Shown here: positions 38,358-47,670 of the stretch, in pieces
How the letters are laid out: every line of letters starts with the position of its first letter
Position numbering within the stretch: position 1 is the stretch's first letter
Assembly: GCF_019212185.1 (NCBI RefSeq)
Contig: NZ_CP078138.1
Span: 186,001-250,000, forward strand
Direction of reading: 5' to 3'
DNA length: 64,000 nt
DNA from: Pseudomonas fluorescens
GTDB taxonomy: Bacteria; Pseudomonadota; Gammaproteobacteria; Pseudomonadales; Pseudomonadaceae
The notes under the pieces: generated by a model
Databases searched by the model: none
What the model saw: only the letters and a program-made list of their open reading frames with translations
Told to the model about the DNA's origin: nothing
Program-made: the position numbers and the translations under genes

Positions 38358-39089
38358 ATGAGTGACCAGGATAAACAGCCGCCGGCTGCATTGGTTTCGG
38401 CCCCTCCCGGGGCCGAAACCGCAGATGCAGCGCTGCAACATATCGTCGATGGCTTTCTGCATTTTCATCATGAAGTCTTCCCGCAGCAGGAAGAGCTGTT
38501 CAAGAAGCTCGCCACGGCGCAACGGCCGCGAGCGATGTTCATTGCATGTGCCGACTCACGCATCGTTCCCGAATTGATTACCCAAAGCGCCCCAGGCGAT
38601 CTGTTTGTCACCCGTAATGTCGGCAACGTCGTTCCGCCCTATGGGCAAATGAACGGTGGTGTTTCCACGGCGATCGAATACGCCGTTCTGGCCCTGGGTG
38701 TGCAGCACATCATTATTTGCGGGCACTCCGATTGCGGTGCCATGCGCGCTGTACTCAATCCGCAAAGCCTGGAGAGGATGCCCACCGTCAAGGCCTGGTT
38801 GCGTCACGCCGAAGTGGCGAAAACCATGGTCCAGGAGAACTGCCAGTGCGCTGACGAACACGAAGGCATGCAGGTGCTGACCGAAGAAAACGTCATCGCA
38901 CAATTGCAGCACCTGCGTACCCATCCTTCCGTGGCTTCGCGCATGGCCAACGGGCAACTGTTTATCCATGGCTGGGTCTACAGCATCGAAACCAGCGAAA
39001 TCAAAGCTTATGACGCGGATAAGGGCTGCTTCTTGCCGCTGGATGGTCAACATCCGATTCCCATGGCGACGCCCAAGGCGCGCTTCTAG
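38358..39089 (+). CDS. Beta-class carbonic anhydrase
   Basis: Hydrates CO2 to bicarbonate. 243 residues. The zinc ligands are in IACADSRIVPE (Cys, Asp-Arg dyad) and ICGHSDCGAMRA (His and Cys). An N-terminal extension of about 35 residues precedes the catalytic domain. It is followed 89 bases on by a SulP transporter; in P. aeruginosa this pair is PA0102 (psCA1) and PA0103. The transporter may move bicarbonate. Confidence 0.94.
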   Translation: MSDQDKQPPAALVSAPPGAETADAALQHIVDGFLHFHHEVFPQQEELFKKLATAQRPRAMFIACADSRIVPELITQSAPGDLFVTRNVGNVVPPYGQMNGGVSTAIEYAVLALGVQHIIICGHSDCGAMRAVLNPQSLERMPTVKAWLRHAEVAKTMVQENCQCADEHEGMQVLTEENVIAQLQHLRTHPSVASRMANGQLFIHGWVYSIETSEIKAYDADKGCFLPLDGQHPIPMATPKARF

Positions 39090-39178
39090 AAACGCCTAAA
39101 CACCTCGTCTGGCCCGGTCGTGGCTGCTGAAAAAGCAGTCAGGCCTTGTCACGCCTGTAAAAAATCGGGAGACGCGCT

Positions 39179-40699
39179 ATGCGTACTGCGCAATTGAGAG
39201 CTGTTTTGCCACGGGAGCTAATGGCTTCGGTGGTGGTATTTCTGGTCGCCCTGCCGTTGTGCATGGGCATTGCCATTGCGTCCGGGATGCCCCCGGCCAA
39301 GGGCCTGATCACCGGAATCATCGGCGGGCTGGTGGTGGGTTGGCTCGCGGGGGCGCCGCTGCAAGTCAGCGGGCCGGCGGCGGGGTTGGCGGTATTGGTG
39401 TTCGAATTGGTACGCCAGCATGGTGTGGCGATGCTGGGCCCGATCCTGCTGCTGGCCGGTTTGTTGCAATTGCTTGCCGGTCGTCTGCGACTCGGCTGCT
39501 GGTTTCGGGTGACGGCACCGGCAGTGGTGTATGGAATGTTGGCGGGGATTGGCGTGTTGATCGTGCTGTCGCAGGTGCATGTGCTGTTTGACGGGGTACC
39601 CAAACCCTCGGGTCTGGAAAACCTTATCGGTTTCCCGGCGACTGTGGCGCAGGCGCTCGACGGTGCAGTGGGCTGGCAGGCCGGTTTGTTGGGGCTATCC
39701 ACCATCGCCGTGATGGGGCTCTGGGAGAAGTTGCGTCCGCCAGCTCTGCGCTTTATCCCCGGGGCTCTGCTCGGCGTCGCGTTGGCGACCATCACCAGCT
39801 TGCTCCTGGTGTTGGACGTCAAACGAGTCGAGGTTCCAGCCAATCTAGCCGAGGCCATCGACTGGTTGAAACCTGCGGACTTGCTGAACCTGGCCGACCC
39901 CAACCTGTTGATTGCCGCGTTTGCAGTAGCGTTTATTGCCAGCGCGGAAACCTTGTTGTCAGCAGCCGCCGTGGATCGAATGCACAGTGGCGCGCGGGCT
40001 GATTTCGACCGTGAATTGTCTGCTCAGGGCGTGGGCAACATGCTCTGCGGTCTGCTGGGCGCCTTGCCGATGACCGGAGTGATCGTGCGCAGTTCGGCCA
40101 ACGTTCAGGCGGGAGCCAAAACGCGTCTGTCGGCCATTTTGCATGGCGTCTGGTTGCTGGGATTTGTGCTGCTGCTCTCCAGCGTCCTGCAAAGCATCCC
40201 GGTAGCCAGTCTTGCGGGGGTGTTGGTGTATACGGGGATCAAGCTGGTCGATCTCAAGGCGTTTCGTGGCCTGCAGCGCTATGGTCGGTTGCCGATGCTG
40301 ACTTACGCCGTCACTGCACTGGCGATCATCTTCAGCGACTTGTTGACGGGAGTGCTGATCGGCTTTGGCCTGACCCTGGTGAAACTGGCCTGGAAGGCAT
40401 CCCGCCTGAAAATCAGTCTGGTCGATCTGGCGCCGCAGGGAGAAATGGAATTGCGGCTGACTGGCGCTGCGACCTTTCTCAAGGTGCCAGCGTTGTCGCG
40501 GGCATTGCAGGCCATTCCGGCGGGTGCAACGGTGCATGTGCCACTGAACAACCTCAGTTACATCGACCATGCCTGCCTGGAATTGCTGGAGGAATGGGAT
40601 CGGGCCAATCAGAGCAAGGGATCGCGGTTGGTGATCGAGGCGCGTGGATTGAAACGTCGACTGGAGGGGCGATTGCGGACTACGGTGGGGCTTGGTTAA
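39179..40699 (+). CDS. SulP-family anion (probably bicarbonate) transporter
   Basis: 506 residues with about 10-12 membrane helices (about 15-390) and a C-terminal STAS domain (about 415-500). The SulP core block is ELMASVVVFLVALPLCMGIA. The STAS block is NNLSYIDHACLELLEEWD. Linkage to a beta-carbonic anhydrase suggests bicarbonate or CO2-related anion transport; this is inference from neighbourhood. A ribosome site CGGGAGA precedes the ATG, with no terminator between the genes. Confidence 0.87.
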   Translation: MRTAQLRAVLPRELMASVVVFLVALPLCMGIAIASGMPPAKGLITGIIGGLVVGWLAGAPLQVSGPAAGLAVLVFELVRQHGVAMLGPILLLAGLLQLLAGRLRLGCWFRVTAPAVVYGMLAGIGVLIVLSQVHVLFDGVPKPSGLENLIGFPATVAQALDGAVGWQAGLLGLSTIAVMGLWEKLRPPALRFIPGALLGVALATITSLLLVLDVKRVEVPANLAEAIDWLKPADLLNLADPNLLIAAFAVAFIASAETLLSAAAVDRMHSGARADFDRELSAQGVGNMLCGLLGALPMTGVIVRSSANVQAGAKTRLSAILHGVWLLGFVLLLSSVLQSIPVASLAGVLVYTGIKLVDLKAFRGLQRYGRLPMLTYAVTALAIIFSDLLTGVLIGFGLTLVKLAWKASRLKISLVDLAPQGEMELRLTGAATFLKVPALSRALQAIPAGATVHVPLNNLSYIDHACLELLEEWDRANQSKGSRLVIEARGLKRRLEGRLRTTVGLG

Positions 40700-40705
40700 A
40701 GCGAA

Positions 40706-40743
40706 AGATCGCAGTCTGCAGGGATTTCTGCTGGCTGCGATCT
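40706..40743. repeat. Pseudomonas palindromic repeat between convergent genes
   Basis: AGATCGCAG and CTGCGATCT form a 9-bp stem around an inner CTGCAG-containing loop. This palindrome type is dispersed between genes in fluorescent pseudomonads and may also terminate transcription. Confidence 0.6.
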
Positions 40744-40755
40744 CTCAAAAAGGGG

Positions 40756-41406
40756 TCAAGCTGCCGGTTGATCCAGTTCCAGACCAACACCCAACTGGCG
40801 GGACAGGCACGGCCAGCGTTTCCAGGCAGCACCGGTGTCCGGGCTGTTGAGTTTTTCCCGGTAGGCTTCGACCGATTCCAGGGCGAAGCTGTCTTCGTCG
40901 AGCATTTCGTCGACGGCATGATGAACCGCCTCATCCAGTTGATTGGCGAAATCTTCGCCGATCAACTGGTGGGCAATCAGGTTGGCGACAGTCATGTCCA
41001 AGGGGATCAGTGGCTGGCCAAAATGCTTGATGTACAGGTCATTCACTTCCTCTACCAGGCGATGTGCGAGGTAGGCTTCGTCCAGCAGACAGTCGAGGCC
41101 GACATGGCCCTGCATGATTTCCGGTGGCTGGATGAAGAACTGTTCGGCGATCTTCAATACCGGTTTGATCTGCGATTCGATACCGGCTTCTCGCGCGACT
41201 TCATTGGCCGCGTCCAGCAGGTCGGGTACCTGGTCGATGTAAGCAGCAACAAAACGGGTCATCGCGCCGTTGGCGTCGACCTCGGGTAACTTGATGGCGT
41301 CATGCAGGTGAGGCAGTTGGTCTTCCAGCTGACGGCTCAGCTGACCGGTTTCGGACTCATGTTGCTGTGCACGTTGAATCTGCTCGCGCAATGCGGCGGT
41401 GTTCAT
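40756..41406 (-). CDS. Conserved hypothetical protein (216 residues)
   Basis: A soluble, mostly helical, acidic protein starting MNTAALREQIQRAQQHESET. No motif, signal or membrane segment is evident. The Glu/Asp-rich C-terminal half and Trp/Cys near the end are all that stand out. Equivalent genes lie between the SulP transporter and the cox cluster in other pseudomonads (P. aeruginosa PA0104 position). Function unknown. ATG 41406 follows a CAGGAG ribosome site. Confidence 0.78.
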   Translation of the reverse strand: MNTAALREQIQRAQQHESETGQLSRQLEDQLPHLHDAIKLPEVDANGAMTRFVAAYIDQVPDLLDAANEVAREAGIESQIKPVLKIAEQFFIQPPEIMQGHVGLDCLLDEAYLAHRLVEEVNDLYIKHFGQPLIPLDMTVANLIAHQLIGEDFANQLDEAVHHAVDEMLDEDSFALESVEAYREKLNSPDTGAAWKRWPCLSRQLGVGLELDQPAA

Positions 41407-41779
41407 GAAAACTCCAGGAAACGAAGGCAGGAAAATAGGGGAAGACATAAGTTAGCTTGCTTATGAAAACCCTTAAGACGTATTTGTCATAATTATTTCA
41501 CCTTTGATGCGTATAGGTTATATCCATTTGCCATCATCCACCCCACATCCTTCTCCATCCGTGGCCCATGGCGCAAGTCTAGGGTGTTTCAGCTGATTTA
41601 CGCCGTCGCGTTGCGAGGTCGTACTCCCTGTCTATACTCGGTTTTGTATGAAGTTAGCTGATGACGCCCGACTGCATGTGCAGCAAGGCTTGGCGGTTTA
41701 AGTTCGTAGTCTAGGTAGCCGCTCCCTTGGACGCAGGTGAAAGCCGGCGGGATAACAAGAACGATAAGGGGAACCCGCA
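41407..41779. other. Promoter region of the cox cluster
   Basis: 373 bases without a supported gene. The right part holds the cox promoter (41611-41638) and a leader of about 135 bases. The left part is AT-rich and may carry the promoter of the divergent 216-residue gene. Confidence 0.6.
41611..41638 (+). promoter_or_regulatory. Candidate sigma-70/sigma-S promoter for coxB
   Basis: TTGCGA (41611-41616), 16-base spacer, TATACT (41633-41638) preceded by C as in sigma-S -10 boxes (CTATACT). The P. aeruginosa aa3 oxidase is known to be RpoS-dependent, which fits. The transcription start would be near 41645. Confidence 0.55.
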
Positions 41780-42907
41780 ATGATGCGACATCCACAAGTC
41801 TGGATGGGCCTCCTGTTGTGGTCGGTTTTCAGTCAGGCGCAAGCCGCCTGGACTGTGAATATGGCGCCTGGGGCTACTGAAATCAGTCACGCAGTGTTCG
41901 ACCTGCACATGACCATCTTCTGGATCTGTGTAGTGATCGGCATCATCGTCTTTGGGGCGATGTTCTGGTCGATGATCATGCATCGGCGCTCCACCGGACA
42001 GGAAGCCGCCAAATTCCATGAAAGCACGACGGTCGAGATTCTCTGGACCATCGTGCCTTTCATCATCCTGGTCGCCATGGCTGTTCCGGCGACCGCCACC
42101 CTGATCAAGATGTACGACAGCAGTGAGCCGGATATCGATATCCAGGTCACCGGCTATCAGTGGAAGTGGCACTACAAATACCTGGGCCAGGACGTCGAGT
42201 TCTTCAGCAACCTGGCCACGCCTCAAGAACAGATCCACAACAAGAGCGCCAAGAGCGAGCATTACCTGTTGGAAGTCGACCAGCCGCTGGTGCTGCCGGT
42301 GGGGGCCAAGGTGCGCTTCCTGGTGACCTCGGCCGACGTTATCCACTCGTGGTGGGTGCCGGCATTCGCGGTCAAGCGTGATGCGATTCCCGGGTTCGTC
42401 AACGAGGCCTGGACTCGCGTCGACAAGCCCGGCCTCTACCGTGGGCAGTGCGCCGAGTTGTGCGGCAAGGACCACGGCTTCATGCCGATCGTGGTCGACG
42501 TCAAAACCAAGGCCGACTACGACACCTGGCTCGCCGAACGCAAGGCCGAAGCCGCCAAGCTCAAGGAGCTGACCAGCAAGGAATGGACGCTGGACGAGCT
42601 CAAGGAGCGCGGCGACAAGATCTATCACACCACCTGCGTGGCCTGTCACCAGGCCGAAGGCCAGGGTCTGCCGCCGATGTTCCCGGCACTCAAGGGCTCG
42701 AAAATCGCCACCGGTCCGAAGGACGCTCACCTGAGCATCGTCTTCCACGGCAAACCGGGAACCGCCATGGCGGCGTTCGGCAAGCAGCTGTCGGAAGTCG
42801 ATATCGCCGCCGTCGTTACCTACGAGCGTAACGCCTGGGGTAACAACAAAGGCGATATGGTCACGCCGAAAGACGTGCTGGCCCTGAAACAGGCGGAAAG
42901 CAAATGA
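41780..42907 (+). CDS. coxB: Cytochrome c oxidase subunit II with fused cytochrome c domain
   Basis: 375 residues. Signal peptide (about 1-22) and two membrane helices (about 40-110) come first. The CuA cupredoxin domain follows, with the copper ligands in GQCAELCGKDHGFMPI. A C-terminal cytochrome c domain carries the heme motif CVACHQ (about residue 292). This caa3-like fused subunit is normal for the Pseudomonas aa3 oxidase. ATG 41780 follows AAGGGGA. First gene of the cox cluster. Confidence 0.96.
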   Translation: MMRHPQVWMGLLLWSVFSQAQAAWTVNMAPGATEISHAVFDLHMTIFWICVVIGIIVFGAMFWSMIMHRRSTGQEAAKFHESTTVEILWTIVPFIILVAMAVPATATLIKMYDSSEPDIDIQVTGYQWKWHYKYLGQDVEFFSNLATPQEQIHNKSAKSEHYLLEVDQPLVLPVGAKVRFLVTSADVIHSWWVPAFAVKRDAIPGFVNEAWTRVDKPGLYRGQCAELCGKDHGFMPIVVDVKTKADYDTWLAERKAEAAKLKELTSKEWTLDELKERGDKIYHTTCVACHQAEGQGLPPMFPALKGSKIATGPKDAHLSIVFHGKPGTAMAAFGKQLSEVDIAAVVTYERNAWGNNKGDMVTPKDVLALKQAESK

Positions 42908-42989
42908 GCCGCTCGATTGCATGTTCCCGTGAACGCCTGGGGCTCAACCCCCCAGGCCGCCCAGCCCATTGGTTTGCAGGAGAAAGGAC

Positions 42990-44582
42990 ATGAGCGCAGT
43001 GATCGATGACCATGGTCATGCCGGCCATGACCACGCCCATGGTCCCGCCAAGGGCTTGATGCGCTGGGTGCTGACCACCAACCACAAGGACATCGGCACC
43101 CTGTACCTGTGGTTCAGTTTCATGATGTTCCTGCTGGGCGGATCGTTTGCCATGGTGATCCGCGCCGAGCTGTTCCAGCCCGGGCTGCAGATTGTCGAAC
43201 CGGCCTTCTTCAACCAGATGACCACCATGCATGGCCTGGTGATGGTCTTCGGTGCGGTGATGCCGGCGTTTGTCGGCCTGGCCAACTGGATGATTCCGCT
43301 GATGATCGGGGCGCCGGACATGGCCCTGCCGCGGATGAACAACTTCAGTTTCTGGCTGCTGCCGGCAGCCTTCCTGATGCTGGTCTCGACCTTGTTCATG
43401 CCCGGTGGCGGACCGAACTTCGGTTGGACCTTCTACGCACCGCTGTCCACCACCTACGCCCCGGAAAGCGTGACCTTTTTCATCTTCGCCATCCACCTGA
43501 TGGGTATCAGTTCGATCATGGGCGCGATTAACGTCATCGCGACCATCCTCAACCTGCGCGCCCCGGGCATGACCTTGATGAAGATGCCGCTGTTCGTCTG
43601 GACCTGGCTGATCACCGCCTTCCTGCTGATCGCGGTGATGCCGGTACTGGCCGGTTGCGTGACGATGATGCTGATGGACATCCACTTCGGCACCAGCTTC
43701 TTCAGTGCCGCCGGTGGCGGTGACCCGGTGTTGTTCCAGCACGTGTTCTGGTTCTTCGGTCACCCCGAGGTGTACATCATGATTCTGCCGGCGTTCGGCG
43801 CCGTCAGCTCGATCATTCCGACCTTTTCGCGCAAGCCGCTGTTCGGCTACACCTCGATGGTCTATGCGACGGCGAGCATCGCTTTCCTGTCGTTCATCGT
43901 CTGGGCGCACCACATGTTCGTGGTGGGCATCCCGTTGGTGGGTGAGCTGTTCTTCATGTACGCCACGTTGCTGATCGCGGTGCCCACTGGGGTAAAGGTG
44001 TTTAACTGGGCCAGTACCATGTGGCAGGGATCGCTGACGTTCGAGACGCCCATGCTGTTCGCCGTGGCGTTCGTGATTCTGTTCTCGATCGGTGGCTTTT
44101 CGGGGTTGATGCTGGCGATCGCTCCGGCGGACTTCCAGTATCAGGACACCTACTTCGTGGTGGCGCACTTTCACTACGTGCTGGTGCCGGGCGCAATCTT
44201 CGGGATCTTCGCCTCGGCCTACTACTGGATGCCGAAGTGGACCGGCCACATGTATGACGAGACCCTCGGCAAGCTGCATTTCTGGCTGTCCTTCATCGGC
44301 ATGAACATGGCGTTCTTCCCGATGCACTTCGTCGGGCTGGCGGGCATGCCGCGGCGGATCCCGGACTACAACCTGCAGTTCGCCGACTTCAACATGGTCT
44401 CGTCGATTGGCGCGTTCATGTTCGGCGCCACGCAGATTTTCTTCCTGTTCATTGTGATCAAGACCATTCGCGGTGGCCCACCCGCCCCAGCGAAACCCTG
44501 GGATGGTGCCGAAGGCCTGGAGTGGGAAATTCCATCGCCAGCGCCGTATCACACCTTCACTACACCGCCAGATGTGAAGTGA
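42990..44582 (+). CDS. coxA: Cytochrome c oxidase subunit I (aa3)
   Basis: 530 residues, 12 membrane helices. Catalytic heme-copper subunit that reduces O2. The low-spin heme His is in MTTMHGLVMVFG; CuB ligands are in FWFFGHPEVYIMILP and WAHHMFV; the two heme His residues are in VVAHFHYVLVPG. ATG 42990 follows AGGAGAAAGG. The Glu of the D/K proton path is present in GHPEVY. It lies 82 bases after coxB. Confidence 0.97.
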   Translation: MSAVIDDHGHAGHDHAHGPAKGLMRWVLTTNHKDIGTLYLWFSFMMFLLGGSFAMVIRAELFQPGLQIVEPAFFNQMTTMHGLVMVFGAVMPAFVGLANWMIPLMIGAPDMALPRMNNFSFWLLPAAFLMLVSTLFMPGGGPNFGWTFYAPLSTTYAPESVTFFIFAIHLMGISSIMGAINVIATILNLRAPGMTLMKMPLFVWTWLITAFLLIAVMPVLAGCVTMMLMDIHFGTSFFSAAGGGDPVLFQHVFWFFGHPEVYIMILPAFGAVSSIIPTFSRKPLFGYTSMVYATASIAFLSFIVWAHHMFVVGIPLVGELFFMYATLLIAVPTGVKVFNWASTMWQGSLTFETPMLFAVAFVILFSIGGFSGLMLAIAPADFQYQDTYFVVAHFHYVLVPGAIFGIFASAYYWMPKWTGHMYDETLGKLHFWLSFIGMNMAFFPMHFVGLAGMPRRIPDYNLQFADFNMVSSIGAFMFGATQIFFLFIVIKTIRGGPPAPAKPWDGAEGLEWEIPSPAPYHTFTTPPDVK

Positions 44583-44603
44583 ACGGCGCGGAGGATCGAC
44601 ACC

Positions 44604-45161
44604 ATGGCTGACTCGATCTCGATGAAAAAACTAGTCACCCGGCTGTTGCTGGTGGTGGTGGCGATGTTTGTCTTTGGTTTTGCCCTGGTGCCGATTTACG
44701 ACGTGATGTGCAAGGCGTTGGGCATCAATGGCAAGACCGGTGGCCAGTACACGGGTGAGCAGCAGGTGGATGCTTCGCGCCAGGTGCGGGTGCAGTTCCT
44801 GTCGACCAATGCCATCGACATGGTCTGGGATTTCTATCCCAAATCCGATGACATCGTGGTCCATCCGGGGGCGGTGAACGAGATGATCTTCATCGCGCGT
44901 AATCCCAGTGACCACCCCATGAGCGCCCAGGCGGTGCCGAGCATTTCGCCCAGCGCTGCGGCGATGTACTTCCACAAGACCGAATGCTTCTGCTTTACCC
45001 AGCAAGTGCTGCAGCCCGGTCAGCAGATCGAGATGCCGGTACGTTTCATCGTTGACCGCGATATGCCCAAGGATGTGAAGCACCTGACGCTGGCTTACAC
45101 GCTGTTCGATATCACTGCACGTCATCCGCCCGTGGCCGTCGCCGAGAAGACCGGTGGCTAG
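44604..45161 (+). CDS. ctaG: Cytochrome c oxidase assembly factor CtaG/Cox11
   Basis: Delivers copper to the CuB centre of subunit I. 185 residues with one N-terminal membrane helix (about 11-33) and a periplasmic copper-binding domain with the KTECFCFTQQ motif. It lies in the normal coxA-ctaG-coxC order. The extracytoplasmic orientation fits its role. Confidence 0.95.
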   Translation: MADSISMKKLVTRLLLVVVAMFVFGFALVPIYDVMCKALGINGKTGGQYTGEQQVDASRQVRVQFLSTNAIDMVWDFYPKSDDIVVHPGAVNEMIFIARNPSDHPMSAQAVPSISPSAAAMYFHKTECFCFTQQVLQPGQQIEMPVRFIVDRDMPKDVKHLTLAYTLFDITARHPPVAVAEKTGG

Positions 45162-45194
45162 ACGTTCAAGCGTGCCCGATAAGGAGAACAATAA

Positions 45195-46082
45195 ATGGCA
45201 ACTCATGAGCACTATTACGTACCCGCCCAGAGCAAATGGCCGATCATCGCCACCATCGGCATGTTCGTCACGGTGTTCGGCCTGGGCACCTGGTTCAACG
45301 ACCTCAAGGCGGCGCGCCCGGAATCCCACGGCCCGCTGATCTTTTTCGTCGGCGGTCTGCTACTGGCCTACATGCTGTTTGGCTGGTTCGGCGCGGTGAT
45401 CAAGGAGAGTCGTGCGGGGTTGTACAGTGCGCAACTCGATCGCTCATTCCGCTGGGGCATGAGCTGGTTTATCTTCTCCGAAGTGATGTTCTTCATCGCC
45501 TTCTTTGGCGCGCTGTTCTACGTGCGCCATGTCTCGGGTCCGGCGTTGGGTGGTGAAGGCACCAAAGGCATCGCCCACATGCTCTGGCCGAACTTCCAGT
45601 TCGTCTGGCCGCTGCTGGAAAACCCGGACTCCAAACTGTTCCCGCCACCCAAGGACGTCATCAGCCCCTGGGGCTTGCCGCTGCTCAATACAGTCATTCT
45701 GGTGACGTCCAGTATCACCGTGACCATCGCCCACCATGCTCTGAAAAAAGGCCATCGCGGCGCGCTGAAAATCTGGTTGGCCCTGACCGTATTGCTGGGC
45801 TGCGCGTTCCTCGGCTTCCAGGCTGAAGAGTATATCCACGCTTATAAAGAGCTGGGCCTGACCCTCGGTTCGGGCATCTACGGCGCGACTTTCTTCATGC
45901 TCACCGGTTTCCATGGCGCCCACGTGACCATCGGCACCCTGATTCTGTTCGTGATGCTGATGCGGGTCCTGCGCGGGCATTTCGATGCCGAGCACCAATT
46001 CGGCTTCGAAGCCGCGAGCTGGTACTGGCACTTTGTGGACGTGGTGTGGATCGGCTTGTTTGTCTTCGTCTACGTGCTTTGA
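45195..46082 (+). CDS. coxC: Cytochrome c oxidase subunit III
   Basis: 295 residues with seven membrane helices, stabilising the subunit I active site. The blocks WFIFSEVMFFIAFFGALFY and FHGAHVTIGTLILF, with the conserved Glu and His, are typical. It is preceded by AGGAG (45182). The DUF2909 gene lies convergently after it. Confidence 0.96.
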   Translation: MATHEHYYVPAQSKWPIIATIGMFVTVFGLGTWFNDLKAARPESHGPLIFFVGGLLLAYMLFGWFGAVIKESRAGLYSAQLDRSFRWGMSWFIFSEVMFFIAFFGALFYVRHVSGPALGGEGTKGIAHMLWPNFQFVWPLLENPDSKLFPPPKDVISPWGLPLLNTVILVTSSITVTIAHHALKKGHRGALKIWLALTVLLGCAFLGFQAEEYIHAYKELGLTLGSGIYGATFFMLTGFHGAHVTIGTLILFVMLMRVLRGHFDAEHQFGFEAASWYWHFVDVVWIGLFVFVYVL

Positions 46083-46088
46083 GGCCGT

Positions 46089-46292
46089 TTACCAGGGGGC
46101 ATGAGAGACCAGCTGGCCGCTGAAGAAGCCCCAGGCGATCAGGCCGACGGTGACGGCGGCCAGGCCAACGCGAACACTCAGGGCGATCACCAGGCGATGT
46201 GAGCTGCTGTCGTCCTTGACCAGAAAAAACAGGCCGCTGAACAGGCTGACAACCGTGGCAATCAGCATCAGGACGATGGCTGCTTTGAGCAT
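46089..46292 (-). CDS. DUF2909 twin-transmembrane protein
   Basis: 67 residues with two hydrophobic helices (about 4-24 and 40-62) and a short charged loop, KDDSSSHR. This is a small conserved inner-membrane protein found inside the cox cluster, on the opposite strand. Start ATG 46292 (MLKAAIVLML) is preferred over the upstream in-frame ATG at 46322. Function unknown; a role in oxidase assembly is only suggested by position. Confidence 0.8.
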   Translation of the reverse strand: MLKAAIVLMLIATVVSLFSGLFFLVKDDSSSHRLVIALSVRVGLAAVTVGLIAWGFFSGQLVSHAPW

Positions 46293-46363
46293 GGGGACAC
46301 TCCGGGGGAAACGCGTATGCATTTGAGTATAGCCAGCTCGCCCGCTGACTTTCTGGCGCGGCC

Positions 46364-47104
46364 ATGAAGCATTTCCGCCCGGGTCTCGTGCCGAGCCTGG
46401 TGGTGGCGCTGTTGCTGCCGCTGCTGGTCTCGCTCGGCTTCTGGCAACTGGCCCGTGGCGAGCAAAAAAAGCTGCTCATGGACAGTTACGCCGAACGCCG
46501 GGCGGGCGAGCCAGTGGCCGTCGCTGAGTTGCTGCACAGCTCTGATCCGGCCTTCAGGCGGGTCAGCCTACACGGCCATTTCGACGTCGAACACAGCGTG
46601 CTGCTGGACAACCGGCAGCGCGATGGCAAGGTCGGCGTCGAGTTGCTGCAGCCATTTCTCGATCAGGCCAGCGGCCAATGGCTGTTGGTCAATCGCGGTT
46701 GGTTGCCGTGGCCGGACCGGCGCACACCGCCGGCATTCAGCACACCCGAGCAGGCATTGAGCCTGACCGCGTGGGTCTATGTCGCTCCCGGTACCACCTT
46801 TCAACTGCATGCCGATCCCCTTCAGGCCAACTGGCCGCGGCTGGTGACGGCGATCGCCCCGCAAAAGCTCTGGGACGAACTGGGTCGCAGCGGTTTCGCC
46901 TACGAAATTCGCACAGAAGCCGGGCCTGCGGCCTACCAGGCCGACTGGCCAGTGGTGTCCATGGGCCCGGAAAAACACCTCGGTTATGCCGTGCAGTGGT
47001 TCGCCATGGCGCTCGCACTGTTCGGCCTCTATCTCTACCTCGGATGGCACAACGCAAGGGAGAAAAACCATGGGAGCGGCCATGAATCCACCCAACATGT
47101 CTAA
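46364..47104 (+). CDS. SURF1-family oxidase assembly protein
   Basis: 246 residues. Two membrane helices at the ends (about 7-27 and 210-232) bracket a periplasmic domain with LLVNRGWLPWPDRR, the typical SURF1 block. It promotes insertion of heme a into subunit I. It overlaps the next gene by 35 bases, an unusually long overlap. Confidence 0.93.
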   Translation: MKHFRPGLVPSLVVALLLPLLVSLGFWQLARGEQKKLLMDSYAERRAGEPVAVAELLHSSDPAFRRVSLHGHFDVEHSVLLDNRQRDGKVGVELLQPFLDQASGQWLLVNRGWLPWPDRRTPPAFSTPEQALSLTAWVYVAPGTTFQLHADPLQANWPRLVTAIAPQKLWDELGRSGFAYEIRTEAGPAAYQADWPVVSMGPEKHLGYAVQWFAMALALFGLYLYLGWHNAREKNHGSGHESTQHV

Positions 47105-47660
47105 TGCACAGGCGCCTCAACGGCGGCGTGGACGTTGGCAGTTGATCCTGATTGTGCTGATGGTGATCGGTCCGATGATCCTCGCCACCGGCATGTACAA
47201 ATTGCAGTTCTGGGTGCCGGACGGGCGCAGCTATCACGGCGAACTGATCGGCAATGGCCAGGGGCGCGCCGACCTGGGGGTGCAGGCGGACGAGCAGCGC
47301 TGGCAGATGCTGGTGACGGCGCCGAAGGAGTGTTCGGTCGATTGCCAGCAACTGGTGTACCTCGCCCGGCAGATCCAGGTCGGCCTGAACCGTGATGCTG
47401 CCCGCGCCAGTCACGCCCTGGCGGTCGCCCAGCCGTTGAGTGCCGATTACGACGCCAAGCTCAAGCGCGAGTACCCACAACTGCAGCGCTATCCGCTGGA
47501 CCTTGGGACCTACAACAAAGCCGTGGAAGGCAAAAGTGCGGCGCAACTGTGGATCATCGATCCCCACGGCAACCTGGTGCTGCGCTACGGCCCCACCGTC
47601 AAAGGCAAGGACCTGCTCAACGACCTGCGCCACCTGCTGAAACTGTCGAATATCGGATAA
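47070..47660 (+). CDS. Membrane-anchored hypothetical protein in the cox cluster
   Basis: 196 residues. One N-terminal helix (LILIVLMVIGPMILATGMY) follows a basic RRRGRW patch. The periplasmic part has a CSVDC pair and LWIIDPHGNLVLRYG, a thioredoxin-like signature as in Sco-type proteins. ATG 47070 has AAGGGAG seven bases upstream. It is conserved between surf1 and ctaA in pseudomonads (PA0111 position). A thiol or copper-handling role in oxidase assembly is plausible. Confidence 0.82.
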   Translation: MGAAMNPPNMSNAQAPQRRRGRWQLILIVLMVIGPMILATGMYKLQFWVPDGRSYHGELIGNGQGRADLGVQADEQRWQMLVTAPKECSVDCQQLVYLARQIQVGLNRDAARASHALAVAQPLSADYDAKLKREYPQLQRYPLDLGTYNKAVEGKSAAQLWIIDPHGNLVLRYGPTVKGKDLLNDLRHLLKLSNIG

Positions 47661-47670
47661 GGGCATCGTC

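Noticed and set aside
42861..44552. Long open frame antisense to coxA
   Set aside because: It is a shadow of a highly biased membrane-protein gene; the translation is rich in His, Arg and Gln with no known motif.
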